Of a stretch of 51,561 nt of DNA, positions 1 to 7,693 are shown in pieces; positions within the stretch are counted from its first letter, which is position 1; the number at the start of each line of letters is the position of its first letter. Source of the DNA: CALXOJ01 sp034120015 (lineage in GTDB: Bacteria > Spirochaetota > Spirochaetia > JAFGXN01); NCBI GenBank assembly GCA_034120015.1, contig JAXEIF010000026.1, forward strand, positions 1-51,561, in the 5' to 3' direction. Under the pieces are notes generated by a model. The model saw only the letters and a program-made list of their open reading frames with translations, ran no database searches and had not been told where the DNA came from. The position numbers and the translations under genes were made by a program.

Positions 1-192
1 ACTTTGGAGCGGCTTAATAGGGAAATTAGAAGAAGGTCATCTGTGGTCGGTATTTTCCCGTCTACAGACAGTTACATAAGATTGATTACAAGTTACTTGC
101 TTGAATATTCGGAGGACTGGCAAACGGATAGGAGTTATATGTATGCCGGGTTGATAAAAGTTCAAAGGGAGATTTTGTTCAACGTAGCATGA
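1..192 (+). CDS. IS256-family (Mutator-type) transposase, C-terminal end, cut by window edge
   Basis: The reading frame is open from the first base and stops at 190-192. The 63 visible residues carry the characteristic C-terminus of IS256-family DDE transposases: a stretch reading ERLNREIRRR, then VVGIFP, then a short helix and EDWQ...RSYM. These transposases cut and join IS ends using a DDE triad that lies upstream and is outside the window. The frame continues to the left, so the TTG at 4 is not a start. Whether the whole element is intact cannot be seen. Confidence 0.88.
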   Translation, partial: TLERLNREIRRRSSVVGIFPSTDSYIRLITSYLLEYSEDWQTDRSYMYAGLIKVQREILFNVA

Positions 193-347
193 TGGTTTTG
201 AGGCTTTTTTCACGAACTAAATTGCGAACGATTATTGACAGGAACTGAAGCACCTGGAGGATGACCTTGAGGACGCCTCCATTGCCGGCTGACTTCATTT
301 ATACCAGGATCTGCAAACCAATTTGCGCAAAATTCTTGACACTACCA
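193..347 (+). mobile_element. Right end of IS256-like element (non-coding tail and probable terminal inverted repeat)
   Basis: The transposase stop is followed by about 150 bases without a gene. They end in the segment at 321-346 (ATTTGCGCAAAATTCTTGAC followed by ACTACC), which resembles the terminal inverted repeat of many IS256-family elements. A related but diverged motif (AAATTGCGAACGATTATTGAC) occurs at 221-240. The boundary near 347 is an inference, because the left end and the target duplication lie outside the window. Confidence 0.5.
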
Positions 348-615
348 AGACCGGATTGACAGTTTCAGAGAAAAACTGAAAGAACTGCCGCGCTATTTTA
401 CGAAAGAACATTTTGACAGTTTTCTCTCCCAGGCAGGCTGGCAGCCGTATATCAAATCCAGTTCGGAGGATCCAAAAAACGCAGTGATGCTCGCCGTTTA
501 CACCCAGGAATGGATGGTCGATTCCCGTAAACAGATGCTTTACTGCAACCCGCAAATCGGAAATCTGTACGGAACCCTCGCCAAACTGGATGCGGAGGAG
601 TGGAGTGATTTTTAG
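340..615 (+). pseudogene. 3' remnant of an unrecognised gene abutting the IS end
   Basis: A frame open from 340 to the TAG at 613-615 encodes about 90 residues of ordinary protein composition (DRIDSFREKL... AVYTQEWMVDSRKQM... DAEEWSDF). It has no start codon with a ribosome binding site, and its first codons overlap the presumed IS terminus. It therefore looks like the tail of a gene interrupted or truncated by the insertion. I do not recognise the family. Confidence 0.5.
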
Positions 616-626
616 GAGAAGGTTAA

Positions 627-722
627 AAAGAGATTGAAGTTTGCATCAACAATGTAATTCGATGGGAATTGTACGATAACATCGCCGATAAAAAATTAAG
701 AAACAGGTTGCAAAGCGAATGA
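627..722 (+). pseudogene. Short coding remnant, unrecognised
   Basis: A 31-codon open stretch just after the previous stop reads like the end of a real protein (KEIEVCINNVIRWELYDNIADK and KLRNRLQSE) and ends at TGA 720-722. It has no convincing start and follows another decayed gene, so it is probably debris. It could also be chance. Confidence 0.25.
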
Positions 723-744
723 ATATCCCTATGAAATTTGTTAA

Positions 745-1215
745 TGCCTGTCTGTTGATGATCAAACATTTTGGTATATAGACGCAGTTGAAGAAGCAAT
801 GTGCTTTGGTTGGATTGACAGTACAACAAAGAAAACGGACAACGGAGTTACAGCACAAAGATTAGCTCCTCGAAGAAAGGGAAGTTTATGGTCTGAATTG
901 AACAAAGAACGCTGTCGCAGAATGGAACGATTAGGACGAATGACAGACGCTGGTCGTGCTGTGTTGCCGGATATGAGTGAGAAGGGATTTGTGATTGATA
1001 AAGATATTTTGAATGCACTTCAAGCGGACGCAGAGGTTTGGGAGAATTTTCAAAGTTTTCCGCCACTTTATCAGCGTGTGAGAATTGATACAATTCAAAT
1101 TAAGAAAAAGCAGCCGGAACTATTCCAGAGTCGCTTACAGAAGCTTTTAGATAACACAAAAGCGGGAGTTATGTATGGCGAATGGAATGACAACGGGCGA
1201 CTGCTTACAGAATGA
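745..1215 (+). pseudogene. YdeI/OmpD-associated family protein, 5' end damaged
   Basis: The frame from 745 encodes DDQTFWYIDAVEEAMCFGWI followed by DSTTKK, a QRLAPRR block, WSELNKERCRRMERLGRMT, AGRA, and a C-terminal region of paired helices. This is the order seen in the YdeI/OmpD-associated family, a widespread family of unknown biochemical role sometimes called bacteriocin-protection proteins. The normal N-terminal 25-30 residues are missing. An in-frame stop at 742-744 precedes the homologous segment, and a plausible upstream start (ATG at about 720) is in another frame. An ATG at 799 could give a 138-residue product, but it would begin inside a conserved helix. The gene is most likely inactive. 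Confidence 0.7.
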
Positions 1216-1299
1216 CAACTCCTAAGTTGTTGAACAACAATAAGATTGTGATAACATATTGACTGATAAGGGGTAAAAAAATGGCTTTTGATTACAAGG

Positions 1300-1369
1300 T
1301 ATTATTCCGTTACCTGTTTTATATTATTCCGATAACTTGCTATTATTCCGTTAATAGTATATTCTGTTA
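1300..1369 (+). repeat. Three direct repeats plus a degenerate fourth, probable operator for the Fic gene
   Basis: TATTATTCCGTTA at 1300-1312 and 1341-1353 and TATTATTCCGATA at 1322-1334 are direct repeats starting 22 and 19 bases apart. A weaker version (TATATTCTGTTA) lies at 1358-1369. Spacing near two helical turns puts all copies on one DNA face. They lie immediately upstream of a protein with an N-terminal DNA-binding domain and overlap its likely promoter (-10 TATATT at 1358-1363). Autoregulation is therefore the simplest reading, but that is inference. Confidence 0.55.
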
Positions 1370-1387
1370 AGAGAAACGGGAAAATTT

Positions 1388-2314
1388 ATGTACATAACGG
1401 TGAATCAGGCGGCGGAAAAATGGGGCATTTCGGACAGAAGGGTCAGAATTTTATGTGCCGAAGGGAAAATTCCCGGGGTCATCCGTGAAGGACGGACGTG
1501 GAAGGTGCCGGAAAATGCCTTAAAACCGGAGGACGGACGGTTCAAATCTGCCGAAACTCTTTTGGAAAAAATCGACAGAAAAAAAACCGAGCTGGACTCA
1601 AAGCGCCCCTTAACCCCGGGAGAAGCGGAACGCCTCACCGAAGAATTTGCGGTAGAGTATACGTACAATTCCAATGCCATTGAGGGTAACACCCTGACTT
1701 TGCGGGAAACCGACATGGTCTTACGGGGATTGACCATCGGACAAAAACCTTTGAAAGACCATCTGGAAATTATCGGACACAAAGAGGCCTTTGATTTTGT
1801 CCGGGATTTGGTCGCGAAGCAGACTCCCTTATCGGAGAGCGTAATCAAACAAATCCATTTTCTGGTACTGGCGGATAAAAAAGACGACCGGGGCGTTTAC
1901 AGAAGAATCCCCGTAAAAATTACGGGTGCCGGACACGTGCCTGTTCAGCCCTATCTGATTCAGCCGAAAATCGAGGAGCTGCTGGAATCCTACCGGCACA
2001 GCACGGAACACATCGTTTCCAAACTGGCACGGTTTCACATCGAATTTGAAGCCATCCATCCCTTTATCGACGGGAACGGACGTACAGGCCGTCTTTTGGT
2101 CAACATGGAACTGATGAAAGCCGGATATCCGCCTATCGACATCAAATTCAAAGACCGGCTTGCCTATTACAAGGCCTTTGATGATGACCATCAGAAAAAA
2201 AATCCGGATGCAATGGAAAAGTTATTTGCGGAATACCTGAACAAAAGACTGGATGAATATTTGGCAATATTGACAGAGTCAGCAAACCGGCTGCACAGGC
2301 AGATTCAAAAATAA
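1388..2314 (+). CDS. Fic family protein with N-terminal helix-turn-helix
   Basis: The 308-residue product has an excisionase/MerR-like DNA-binding domain (about 1-45: VNQAAEKWGISDRRVRILC and a wing VIREGRTWKVP). The Fic domain follows. Its active-site motif HPFIDGNGRTGR is at 224-235. Fic enzymes use this motif to transfer AMP, or sometimes other phosphate moieties, to hydroxyl side chains of target proteins. The inhibitory helix motif SNAIEGN sits at about 95-101, N-terminal to the core, as in class II Fic proteins, where its Glu blocks productive ATP binding. No strong Shine-Dalgarno sequence is present. No separate antitoxin gene lies nearby, which is consistent with an inhibitor in cis. 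The target is unknown. The gene is intact although the DNA to its left is decayed. Confidence 0.92.
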   Translation: MYITVNQAAEKWGISDRRVRILCAEGKIPGVIREGRTWKVPENALKPEDGRFKSAETLLEKIDRKKTELDSKRPLTPGEAERLTEEFAVEYTYNSNAIEGNTLTLRETDMVLRGLTIGQKPLKDHLEIIGHKEAFDFVRDLVAKQTPLSESVIKQIHFLVLADKKDDRGVYRRIPVKITGAGHVPVQPYLIQPKIEELLESYRHSTEHIVSKLARFHIEFEAIHPFIDGNGRTGRLLVNMELMKAGYPPIDIKFKDRLAYYKAFDDDHQKKNPDAMEKLFAEYLNKRLDEYLAILTESANRLHRQIQK

Positions 2315-2332
2315 AAAAACGGGAACCCAAGA

Positions 2333-2776
2333 ATGGAAATCATCAGACTGAATGACGGCGATAAAAGAAAGTACCTCGATCTCCTGCTGACAGCCGATGA
2401 GCAGGAAAGTATGATAGACAGGTATCTCGACCGCGGCGATATGTTTGTTCTGAACGACAACGGCGTCAAAGCCGAATGTGTCGTTACCAAAGAGGCGGAG
2501 GGTGTTTACGAGATTAAAAATATTGCGGTTGTTTCCGACTGCCGTCGGCGGGGATACGGCAAAAAACTGATAGATTCTCTCTTTTCCTGTTATCCCGACT
2601 GCCGAACGCTGCTTGTCGGAACGGGCGATGTTCCTTCGACACTCGGCTTCTACCGCAACTGCGGCTTTACGGAATCGCACCGCATCGGGAATTTTTTTAC
2701 GGACCATTACGACCATCCGATATTCGAAGACGGCAGGCAGCTTATCGATATGGTTTATTTGAAACGGGAGCGGTGA
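2333..2776 (+). CDS. GNAT family N-acetyltransferase
   Basis: The 147-residue protein has the GNAT layout. Strand IKNIAVVSDCRRRGYGKKL (about 63-81) contains the acetyl-CoA pyrophosphate loop R-R-x-G-Y-G-K. It is followed by a helix, LLVGTGD, and GFYRNCGF near the C-terminus. The overall pattern resembles YvbK-like acetyltransferases; the substrate cannot be read from the sequence. The start lies 18 bases after the Fic stop, so the two are probably co-transcribed. Confidence 0.85.
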   Translation: MEIIRLNDGDKRKYLDLLLTADEQESMIDRYLDRGDMFVLNDNGVKAECVVTKEAEGVYEIKNIAVVSDCRRRGYGKKLIDSLFSCYPDCRTLLVGTGDVPSTLGFYRNCGFTESHRIGNFFTDHYDHPIFEDGRQLIDMVYLKRER

Positions 2777-2861
2777 AATTCCTGTAATGAGTCTTATACG
2801 GAAGCGGTTCTGATCTATAAAATATACCCGGCAGGCATATTATCCGATACTTACAAAGTAT

Positions 2862-2890
2862 TTGACATTCTTTTTCTCCGGTGCTACTAT
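2862..2890 (+). promoter_or_regulatory. Sigma-70-type promoter for the secreted hydrolase gene
   Basis: TTGACA at 2862-2867 and TACTAT at 2885-2890 are separated by 17 bases. Transcription would begin near 2897, about 60 bases before the ATG at 2957. The rest of the 2777-2956 gap shows nothing else I can support. Confidence 0.7.
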
Positions 2891-2956
2891 TTCTTCGCCG
2901 ATAAGGTTCCGGGATCCACCCGGGGCGCGGTTTCTGACTGAATACGGAGGAAGAAA

Positions 2957-4060
2957 ATGAAGAAGAGAAGATTTCATTGGGGTGAGGTTCTTTTGCTGCT
3001 GCTGGCCTCTCCGTTTTTATATGCGGCCGAAAAAAAGGGAGCGGCAGAAGCCGACAGCCGGAACGGAGAGGCGGCGGGAGACCCGGCATCGGCCTTTCAT
3101 TTAAAGCTGACGGAAGAATGGGACAAAACCTTTCCCCGAAGCGGAAAAGTCGAACACAAAAAAGTCATCTTTCACAACCGTTACGGAATTCCGCTGGCGG
3201 CCGATATGTACATTCCCAAAGGGAAAAAAGGAAAACTGCCGGCGTTGGCCGTTTCGGGGCCTTTCGGAGCTGTCAAAGAACAGGCTTCCGGTCTTTATGC
3301 GCAGACACTGGCCGAAAAAGGCTTTCTGACAATCGCTTTTGATCCTTCTTATACCGGAGAGAGCGGGGGCTCACCGCGGTATGTGGCCTCGCCCGATATC
3401 AATACGGAAGATTTTTGTGCCGCCGTCGATTTTCTTTCGGTTCAGGAAACGGTCGACCCAAACCGTATCGGCATTGTCGGCATTTGCGGCTGGGGCGGAA
3501 TGGCCCTCAACGCGGCGGCCGCCGACACCCGTATCAAAGCGACCGTAGCGGTGACCATGTACGATATGAGCCGCGTCACGGCAAACGGCTATTTCGATGC
3601 GATGGACGAAGAGGCGCGATACAAACTTCGGGAATCCCTCAATGCGCAGAGAACCGCGGATTACCGCAACGGAACCTATGCGCTTGCCGGCGGCGTTCCC
3701 GACCGGCTGCCCGAGGAGGCTCCCTTTTTTGTCCAAGACTATTACGACTACTACAAAACGCCCCGCGGCTATCATCCCCGTTCCCTGAACTCCAACGGCG
3801 GCTGGAATGTCACCTCGTCACTCTCTTTTCTGAATATGCCGATTCTTGCTTATGCCGGCGAAATCCGCAGTGCCGTTTTGCTGGTGCACGGCGAAAAAGC
3901 CCATTCCTGCTATTTCAGCAAGGATGCCTTTGCCAAACTGAAAGGGGATAACAAAGAACTGATGCTCATTCCCGATGCGGTCCATACCGATTTGTACGAC
4001 AATACAGAAATCATTCCGTTTGACAAAATTACGGAGTTTTTAAACGCGAATTTAAGATAA
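2957..4060 (+). CDS. Secreted alpha/beta hydrolase with cysteine nucleophile elbow
   Basis: The 367-residue protein starts with a signal peptide (MKKRRFHWGE, hydrophobic VLLLLLASPFLYA, cleavage near 23). The alpha/beta hydrolase fold follows, with an oxyanion strand ALAVSGPFG (about 97-104), GFLTIAFD, and the nucleophile elbow G-I-C-G-W-G-G with Cys177 in place of the usual Ser. A late strand is VLLVHGEKAH, and the likely catalytic His lies in PDAVHTDLYD near the C-terminus. A Cys elbow occurs in dienelactone hydrolases and in YcjY-like proteins, so the family is probably the latter (inference). The substrate is unknown. The start follows a good ribosome binding site (ACGGAGGAAGAAA). The gene is 50 bases from the aldo/keto reductase downstream, so the two may form an operon. 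Confidence 0.85.
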   Translation: MKKRRFHWGEVLLLLLASPFLYAAEKKGAAEADSRNGEAAGDPASAFHLKLTEEWDKTFPRSGKVEHKKVIFHNRYGIPLAADMYIPKGKKGKLPALAVSGPFGAVKEQASGLYAQTLAEKGFLTIAFDPSYTGESGGSPRYVASPDINTEDFCAAVDFLSVQETVDPNRIGIVGICGWGGMALNAAAADTRIKATVAVTMYDMSRVTANGYFDAMDEEARYKLRESLNAQRTADYRNGTYALAGGVPDRLPEEAPFFVQDYYDYYKTPRGYHPRSLNSNGGWNVTSSLSFLNMPILAYAGEIRSAVLLVHGEKAHSCYFSKDAFAKLKGDNKELMLIPDAVHTDLYDNTEIIPFDKITEFLNANLR

Positions 4061-4110
4061 AAAAGGACGAAAAGAAGAAAGAGACAGAATCTTCATTTCG
4101 GAGGAACAAT

Positions 4111-5079
4111 ATGGAATCTATCCGGCTCGGCAACAGCGATCTGAAAGTGTCGCGGCTGTGTTTGGGAGGAATGAGTTTCGGCGATCCGGCAAGCCGGATG
4201 CATGAGTGGACGCTCGATCCGCAGCAGAGTGAGGCAGTTGTCGCGCATGCGCTCGATTTGGGAATCAATTTTTTCGATACGGCCAACTGCTATTCGGCGG
4301 GAACGGGGGAAGAATACCTCGGCCGGGCGCTGAAAAAGCTGACGGCGCGCGACAAAGTGGTTCTGGCGTCCAAAGTTTATTTCAACGACGGTCATCTGTC
4401 GCGGGCGGCGATTGAGCGGGAAATCGAAGGGTCGCTGCGGCGGCTGGGGACCGATTATCTCGATTTGTACATTATTCACCGCTACGATGCCGCCACACCG
4501 CCGGAAGAGACGATGAGAGCGCTTGACGATCTGGTCAAAGCGGGCAAGGTGAGGGCGCTCGGTGCTTCGGCCATGTACGGGTTTCAGTTTCACAATCTGC
4601 AGCTGCTGGCGAAAGAAAACGGACTGACGCCGTTTGTTTCGATGCAGAATCATTACAATCCGCTGTACCGGGAGGATGAGCGGGAACTGATTCCGATTTG
4701 CCGGCAGATGAATGTGGCGCTGACGCCTTACAGTCCGCTGGCGGCGGGGCGGGTGGCGCGAGCCGGCTGGAGCGGCGATACGCTGCGCAGCCGCACCGAC
4801 AAGGTGGCGCACGCCAAATACGATACAACGGAGGCGGCCGACCGCCAAATCGCGCAGAGAATCGCCGCGCTGGCGCAAAAATACGGCACGACGATGACGG
4901 CCGTTTCTTTAGCGTGGCATTTTGCCAAAGGGGTGGCGTCGCCGGTCATCGGGGCAACCAAAACCGCCCATCTCGACGATGCCGTCGGCGCCTTTGCCGT
5001 TCCTCTGACCGCGGAGGATGTCGCCCTTATCGATGAGTTTTATTTACCGCATAAAGTGATGGGGGCGCTGGCACCGTGA
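4111..5079 (+). CDS. Aldo/keto reductase
   Basis: The 322-residue protein is an NADPH-dependent (beta/alpha)8 oxidoreductase. The catalytic tetrad is visible: Asp56 and Tyr61 (FFDTANCYSAG), Lys88 (LASKVYF) and His123 (LYIIHRYD). The C-terminal cofactor region includes YSPLAAGR and a SPVIGATKTAHLDDAV segment. Length and motifs match the YajO/YhdN-like branch of the family. It follows the secreted hydrolase with its own ribosome binding site (CGGAGGAACA). The substrate cannot be inferred. Confidence 0.92.
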   Translation: MESIRLGNSDLKVSRLCLGGMSFGDPASRMHEWTLDPQQSEAVVAHALDLGINFFDTANCYSAGTGEEYLGRALKKLTARDKVVLASKVYFNDGHLSRAAIEREIEGSLRRLGTDYLDLYIIHRYDAATPPEETMRALDDLVKAGKVRALGASAMYGFQFHNLQLLAKENGLTPFVSMQNHYNPLYREDERELIPICRQMNVALTPYSPLAAGRVARAGWSGDTLRSRTDKVAHAKYDTTEAADRQIAQRIAALAQKYGTTMTAVSLAWHFAKGVASPVIGATKTAHLDDAVGAFAVPLTAEDVALIDEFYLPHKVMGALAP

Positions 5080-5095
5080 TTCGGGGCAAGCCGAT

Positions 5096-5992
5096 TTACG
5101 GGGAAGCAGTCCGGCGGATTCCCGTATTCGCCGACCCGCGGACCTCTTCGTGATACAGATAATTGATAACGGCAGGATGCCCCGGAGTGCTTCTTCCCTG
5201 CGGAAGATAATTGTCCAGGTAAGGGAGATCGTTCTTTTCGGCATAGACGCGTATTCGGGATTCCAGCTGTTTCCAGTAGGTTTTATCCCGTTTCATGTAA
5301 ATTTGTTCGTAAAGCGTGAGCAGTCGGGGATAGCGGTTTTTGATGTAATCGAAAATAACCGGTTTGAACTCCCCGCGCAGATTCAGATTTTCCAGCCAGA
5401 TAAAATCGCAGCGGTCTTTGGCCCGTTCGATAACGGCTTCGACATCGCTGATGCCGGGAAAGATCGGCGAGAGAAAGCAGGCGGTACGGATTCCGGCATC
5501 GTAAAGCTGTTTCATCGCCGACAGCCGTCTCTCAACGGAGACCGCCTTATCCATATCCGCCCGGAAATTTTCGTCAGTTGTATTGATCGAAAACGAGACG
5601 GTCACATCCTTCATTTGCGTCAGAAGATCAAGATCTCTTGTGACAAGATCCGACTTTGTGCAAATGGTGACGGAAGCCCGGCCGAATACCAGCTGTTCCA
5701 ATACGGCCCGTGTCCGTCTGAATTTTTCCTCCAAAGGGTGATAGCCGTCTGTCACCGAACCGATGAGAATCTGCCGGCCCGCATACTGTTCCGGGTGTTT
5801 TATTTCCGGCCAATATTTTACATCCAGAAACGTTCCCCACGGTTCGCGATGGCCGGTAAAGCGTTTCATAAATGAGGCATAACAATATTGACAGGCATGG
5901 GGGCAGCCGACATAGGGATTAACGGAGTAGCCGCCGACCGGCAGAGACGATTTGGTCATCACACTTTTGACCTGAATTGTTCTGACAATCAT
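5096..5992 (-). CDS. Radical SAM mobile pair protein B (SPL-like radical SAM)
   Basis: The 298-residue protein carries a radical SAM cluster motif C-PHA-C-QY-C (Cys30, Cys34, Cys37) after the sequence VGGYSVNPYVGC. Conserved blocks ILIGSVTDGY, ICTKSDLVTRD and a FLSPIFPGISD segment follow. This arrangement resembles spore photoproduct lyase-like radical SAM enzymes and matches what I know as radical SAM mobile pair protein B. The reaction is not known. Its ATG lies one base after the stop of the EFR1 ferredoxin gene (TGA-T-ATG), so the two are translationally coupled. The ferredoxin is then a plausible electron donor to the radical SAM cluster (inference). Confidence 0.85.
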   Translation of the reverse strand: MIVRTIQVKSVMTKSSLPVGGYSVNPYVGCPHACQYCYASFMKRFTGHREPWGTFLDVKYWPEIKHPEQYAGRQILIGSVTDGYHPLEEKFRRTRAVLEQLVFGRASVTICTKSDLVTRDLDLLTQMKDVTVSFSINTTDENFRADMDKAVSVERRLSAMKQLYDAGIRTACFLSPIFPGISDVEAVIERAKDRCDFIWLENLNLRGEFKPVIFDYIKNRYPRLLTLYEQIYMKRDKTYWKQLESRIRVYAEKNDLPYLDNYLPQGRSTPGHPAVINYLYHEEVRGSANTGIRRTASP

Positions 5993-5993
5993 A

Positions 5994-6740
5994 TCAGATT
6001 CCTTTTACGGCGGGAGCGTACATATCGGCCGTGTAACGCTTTCGTTTTTCCGTGGCTTTACCGTACTGAATCGCCGTTTGCGGGCAGGCGTTGAGGCAGC
6101 GCAGACACTGAAAACAGTTCTGCCGCGTCCAAACGGGGCGGCCGCCTTCCAACGCAATCGCTTTTGCCGGGCAGTTGCGGGCGCAGGTGCCGCAGCCGTT
6201 GCACGCACCGGTCGCATAAAACGGAGCCGTGCGGCGGGCAAAGCGGTTAAAAGCGGGGTGAATCAGATTCGTTTTCAGCCGCGGCAGAGTGCCTTCATGC
6301 ACCCGGTACACTCTTTTTTCTTCGAGAATTTCCCGGGCGATCTCTTCCGTCTGCTCATCGGCAGCGTGCAGCTTGCGCAAAACCGTCTCTTCGTCTTCCA
6401 ACTGCGAACCGATGACGTAATTGTTCGGCATGGCTACACTCCAGGCCGCCGACAGCGGCCGGATTTTCCCGGCTTTTTTAAGCGCATGGCCCGCATCGGC
6501 ACCGCAGGTGACTGCGGCAAAGGTATACACATCCGCCGCCGGCAGCCGTTTGAGAAAGCTCTCCACCGGTTCGGGCAGCCCCCACGCGTAAACCGGAAAA
6601 ACCAACCCGAGGCGCTGCTGCGTTTTCGGGTCGGGAATGTCGGTTAAAGAAACGATATCGACCGCTTTGTCGGCGGTCAGTTCGGCCAGCCGCAGGGCGA
6701 TCCTTCGCGAATTGCCGGTTCCGGAAAAGTAAAAAATCAT
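5994..6740 (-). CDS. EFR1 family ferredoxin (flavodoxin-like N-terminus, two 4Fe-4S clusters)
   Basis: The 248-residue protein begins with a flavodoxin-type FMN loop (FYFSGTGNSRRIA, about 3-15). It ends with two 4Fe-4S ferredoxin motifs: C180-x2-C183-x2-C186-x3-C190-P and C209-x2-C212-x2-C215-x3-C219-P. The middle segment, including PVYAWGLPEPV, is typical of EFR1 proteins, which are found mainly in anaerobes as low-potential electron carriers. A ribosome binding site (CAAGGAGCTTC on the minus strand) precedes the start. The gene is first in a two-gene operon with the radical SAM protein. Confidence 0.9.
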   Translation of the reverse strand: MIFYFSGTGNSRRIALRLAELTADKAVDIVSLTDIPDPKTQQRLGLVFPVYAWGLPEPVESFLKRLPAADVYTFAAVTCGADAGHALKKAGKIRPLSAAWSVAMPNNYVIGSQLEDEETVLRKLHAADEQTEEIAREILEEKRVYRVHEGTLPRLKTNLIHPAFNRFARRTAPFYATGACNGCGTCARNCPAKAIALEGGRPVWTRQNCFQCLRCLNACPQTAIQYGKATEKRKRYTADMYAPAVKGI

Positions 6741-6860
6741 ATGAAGCTCCTTGGAATCCGTTGCCGCCTTTTGCGGCCGGTTTTCCTGTCTTAAAAAGAA
6801 TTATATCACAAACTGCCGCCCCGGGCAACGGAACGGAATCCGCCCGGTATCAAAAAAGAT

Positions 6861-6889
6861 TTGAATCCGCCACGGAACTGTGGTATAGT
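6861..6889 (+). promoter_or_regulatory. Promoter for the four-helix membrane protein gene
   Basis: TTGAAT at 6861-6866 and TATAGT at 6884-6889 have a 17-base spacer. Transcription would start near 6896. This rules out the in-frame TTG at 6861 as the start codon of the downstream gene and supports the ATG at 6909. Confidence 0.6.
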
Positions 6890-6908
6890 CAGACAGGAGA
6901 GGTTAAAG

Positions 6909-7517
6909 ATGGAATTGCAAGCAGTCGTCAATTTAATTAAAAATCAGTACAAAGTCAGCAAAGAATCGGAATTAATTAATTTTTCGCTTCTGATTTTATT
7001 GGTTATTTTCGGAATAATACTTTTATTTGTTTCCGATTATGTCAAATTTTCTTCATATTGTCTGATGACAATCGGAGCAGTGCTGATTCTCTTTTCATTG
7101 GGATGCGGAATTGTCAATTCCATAGAGAAGTCCAAAAGAAAATTTTTTCGGGAGAATTTAAGAGAATCCGATATTTTACAAAAAATGTCACCTCAATCAC
7201 TTGAACTTCTGATCCGGTATTTTCGCGAGAAAGGAAAGGTAAAAAGGAATTATATCGTAGATTTTTTGAAAAAAATAGTTTTTGCAGTGTTGATCCCTTT
7301 CTCTATGCATATTGCAGAAAAGTATTTGCCTAAGTCGTTTGACCGATATCTCTCGCTTGATTTAATTTTATTTTTCATTGCGTTTTTGTCGTATTTTATT
7401 TTGATCATTGCAGTATTAATTGACTTGAAACGAAGTAAAGAAACCGAAAACAGAATTATCGCGGATGCTCTTTATAATTTCCTACTGGAGAAGAGGTTCC
7501 GTCAAATCAATCAGTGA
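6909..7517 (+). CDS. Membrane protein of unknown function, two pairs of helices
   Basis: The 202-residue product starts at an ATG preceded by AGGAGAGGTTAAAG. It has two N-terminal membrane helices (LINFSLLILLVIFGIILLF and CLMTIGAVLILFSLGCGIV). A charged cytoplasmic stretch of about 50 residues follows, then two further hydrophobic segments, the last being LILFFIAFLSYFILIIAVLI, and a short basic tail. The gene is more AT-rich than its neighbours. I do not recognise the family. It is transcribed alone toward the repeat-rich region at 7559-7623. Confidence 0.75.
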   Translation: MELQAVVNLIKNQYKVSKESELINFSLLILLVIFGIILLFVSDYVKFSSYCLMTIGAVLILFSLGCGIVNSIEKSKRKFFRENLRESDILQKMSPQSLELLIRYFREKGKVKRNYIVDFLKKIVFAVLIPFSMHIAEKYLPKSFDRYLSLDLILFFIAFLSYFILIIAVLIDLKRSKETENRIIADALYNFLLEKRFRQINQ

Positions 7518-7558
7518 ATTTCTGCTATCCTGTGCCTTCTCTTTAATTGTATAATTTT

Positions 7559-7623
7559 AAAAACATAGGACTTTTTTTCGAAAACGTAGGACGTTTTTTT
7601 AAAAATGTAGGACGTTTTTTCGG
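7559..7623. repeat. Three tandem 21-base repeats, each a small hairpin followed by T tract
   Basis: The core TAGGAC recurs at 7566, 7587 and 7608, an exact 21-base period. The middle unit is a perfect palindrome around AGG (AAAACGT-AGG-ACGTTTT, 7581-7597) followed by more T residues. The third unit differs by one base that keeps a G-U pair. The first unit is more diverged. The array lies between two convergent genes, so a stacked bidirectional terminator is likely. The stems are short and AT-rich, so each unit alone would be weak. Confidence 0.6.
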
Positions 7624-7693
7624 CGGGAAAAACGTTTCCGAACGGTTCTGTTTGACGTCGTTTTTTCTCTTCCCCGTGTCCGGTCTTAAAAGC

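Noticed and set aside
1281..1370. 29-codon frame MAFDYK... with a plausible AAGGGG ribosome binding site
   Set aside because: It overlaps the operator-like repeats and ends quickly. The first residues resemble the start of GyrI-like proteins, but nothing downstream continues that match.
4093..4878. Long minus-strand open frame opposite the aldo/keto reductase
   Set aside because: Its residues are Arg/His/Gln-rich and it lies fully antisense to a clear enzyme gene.
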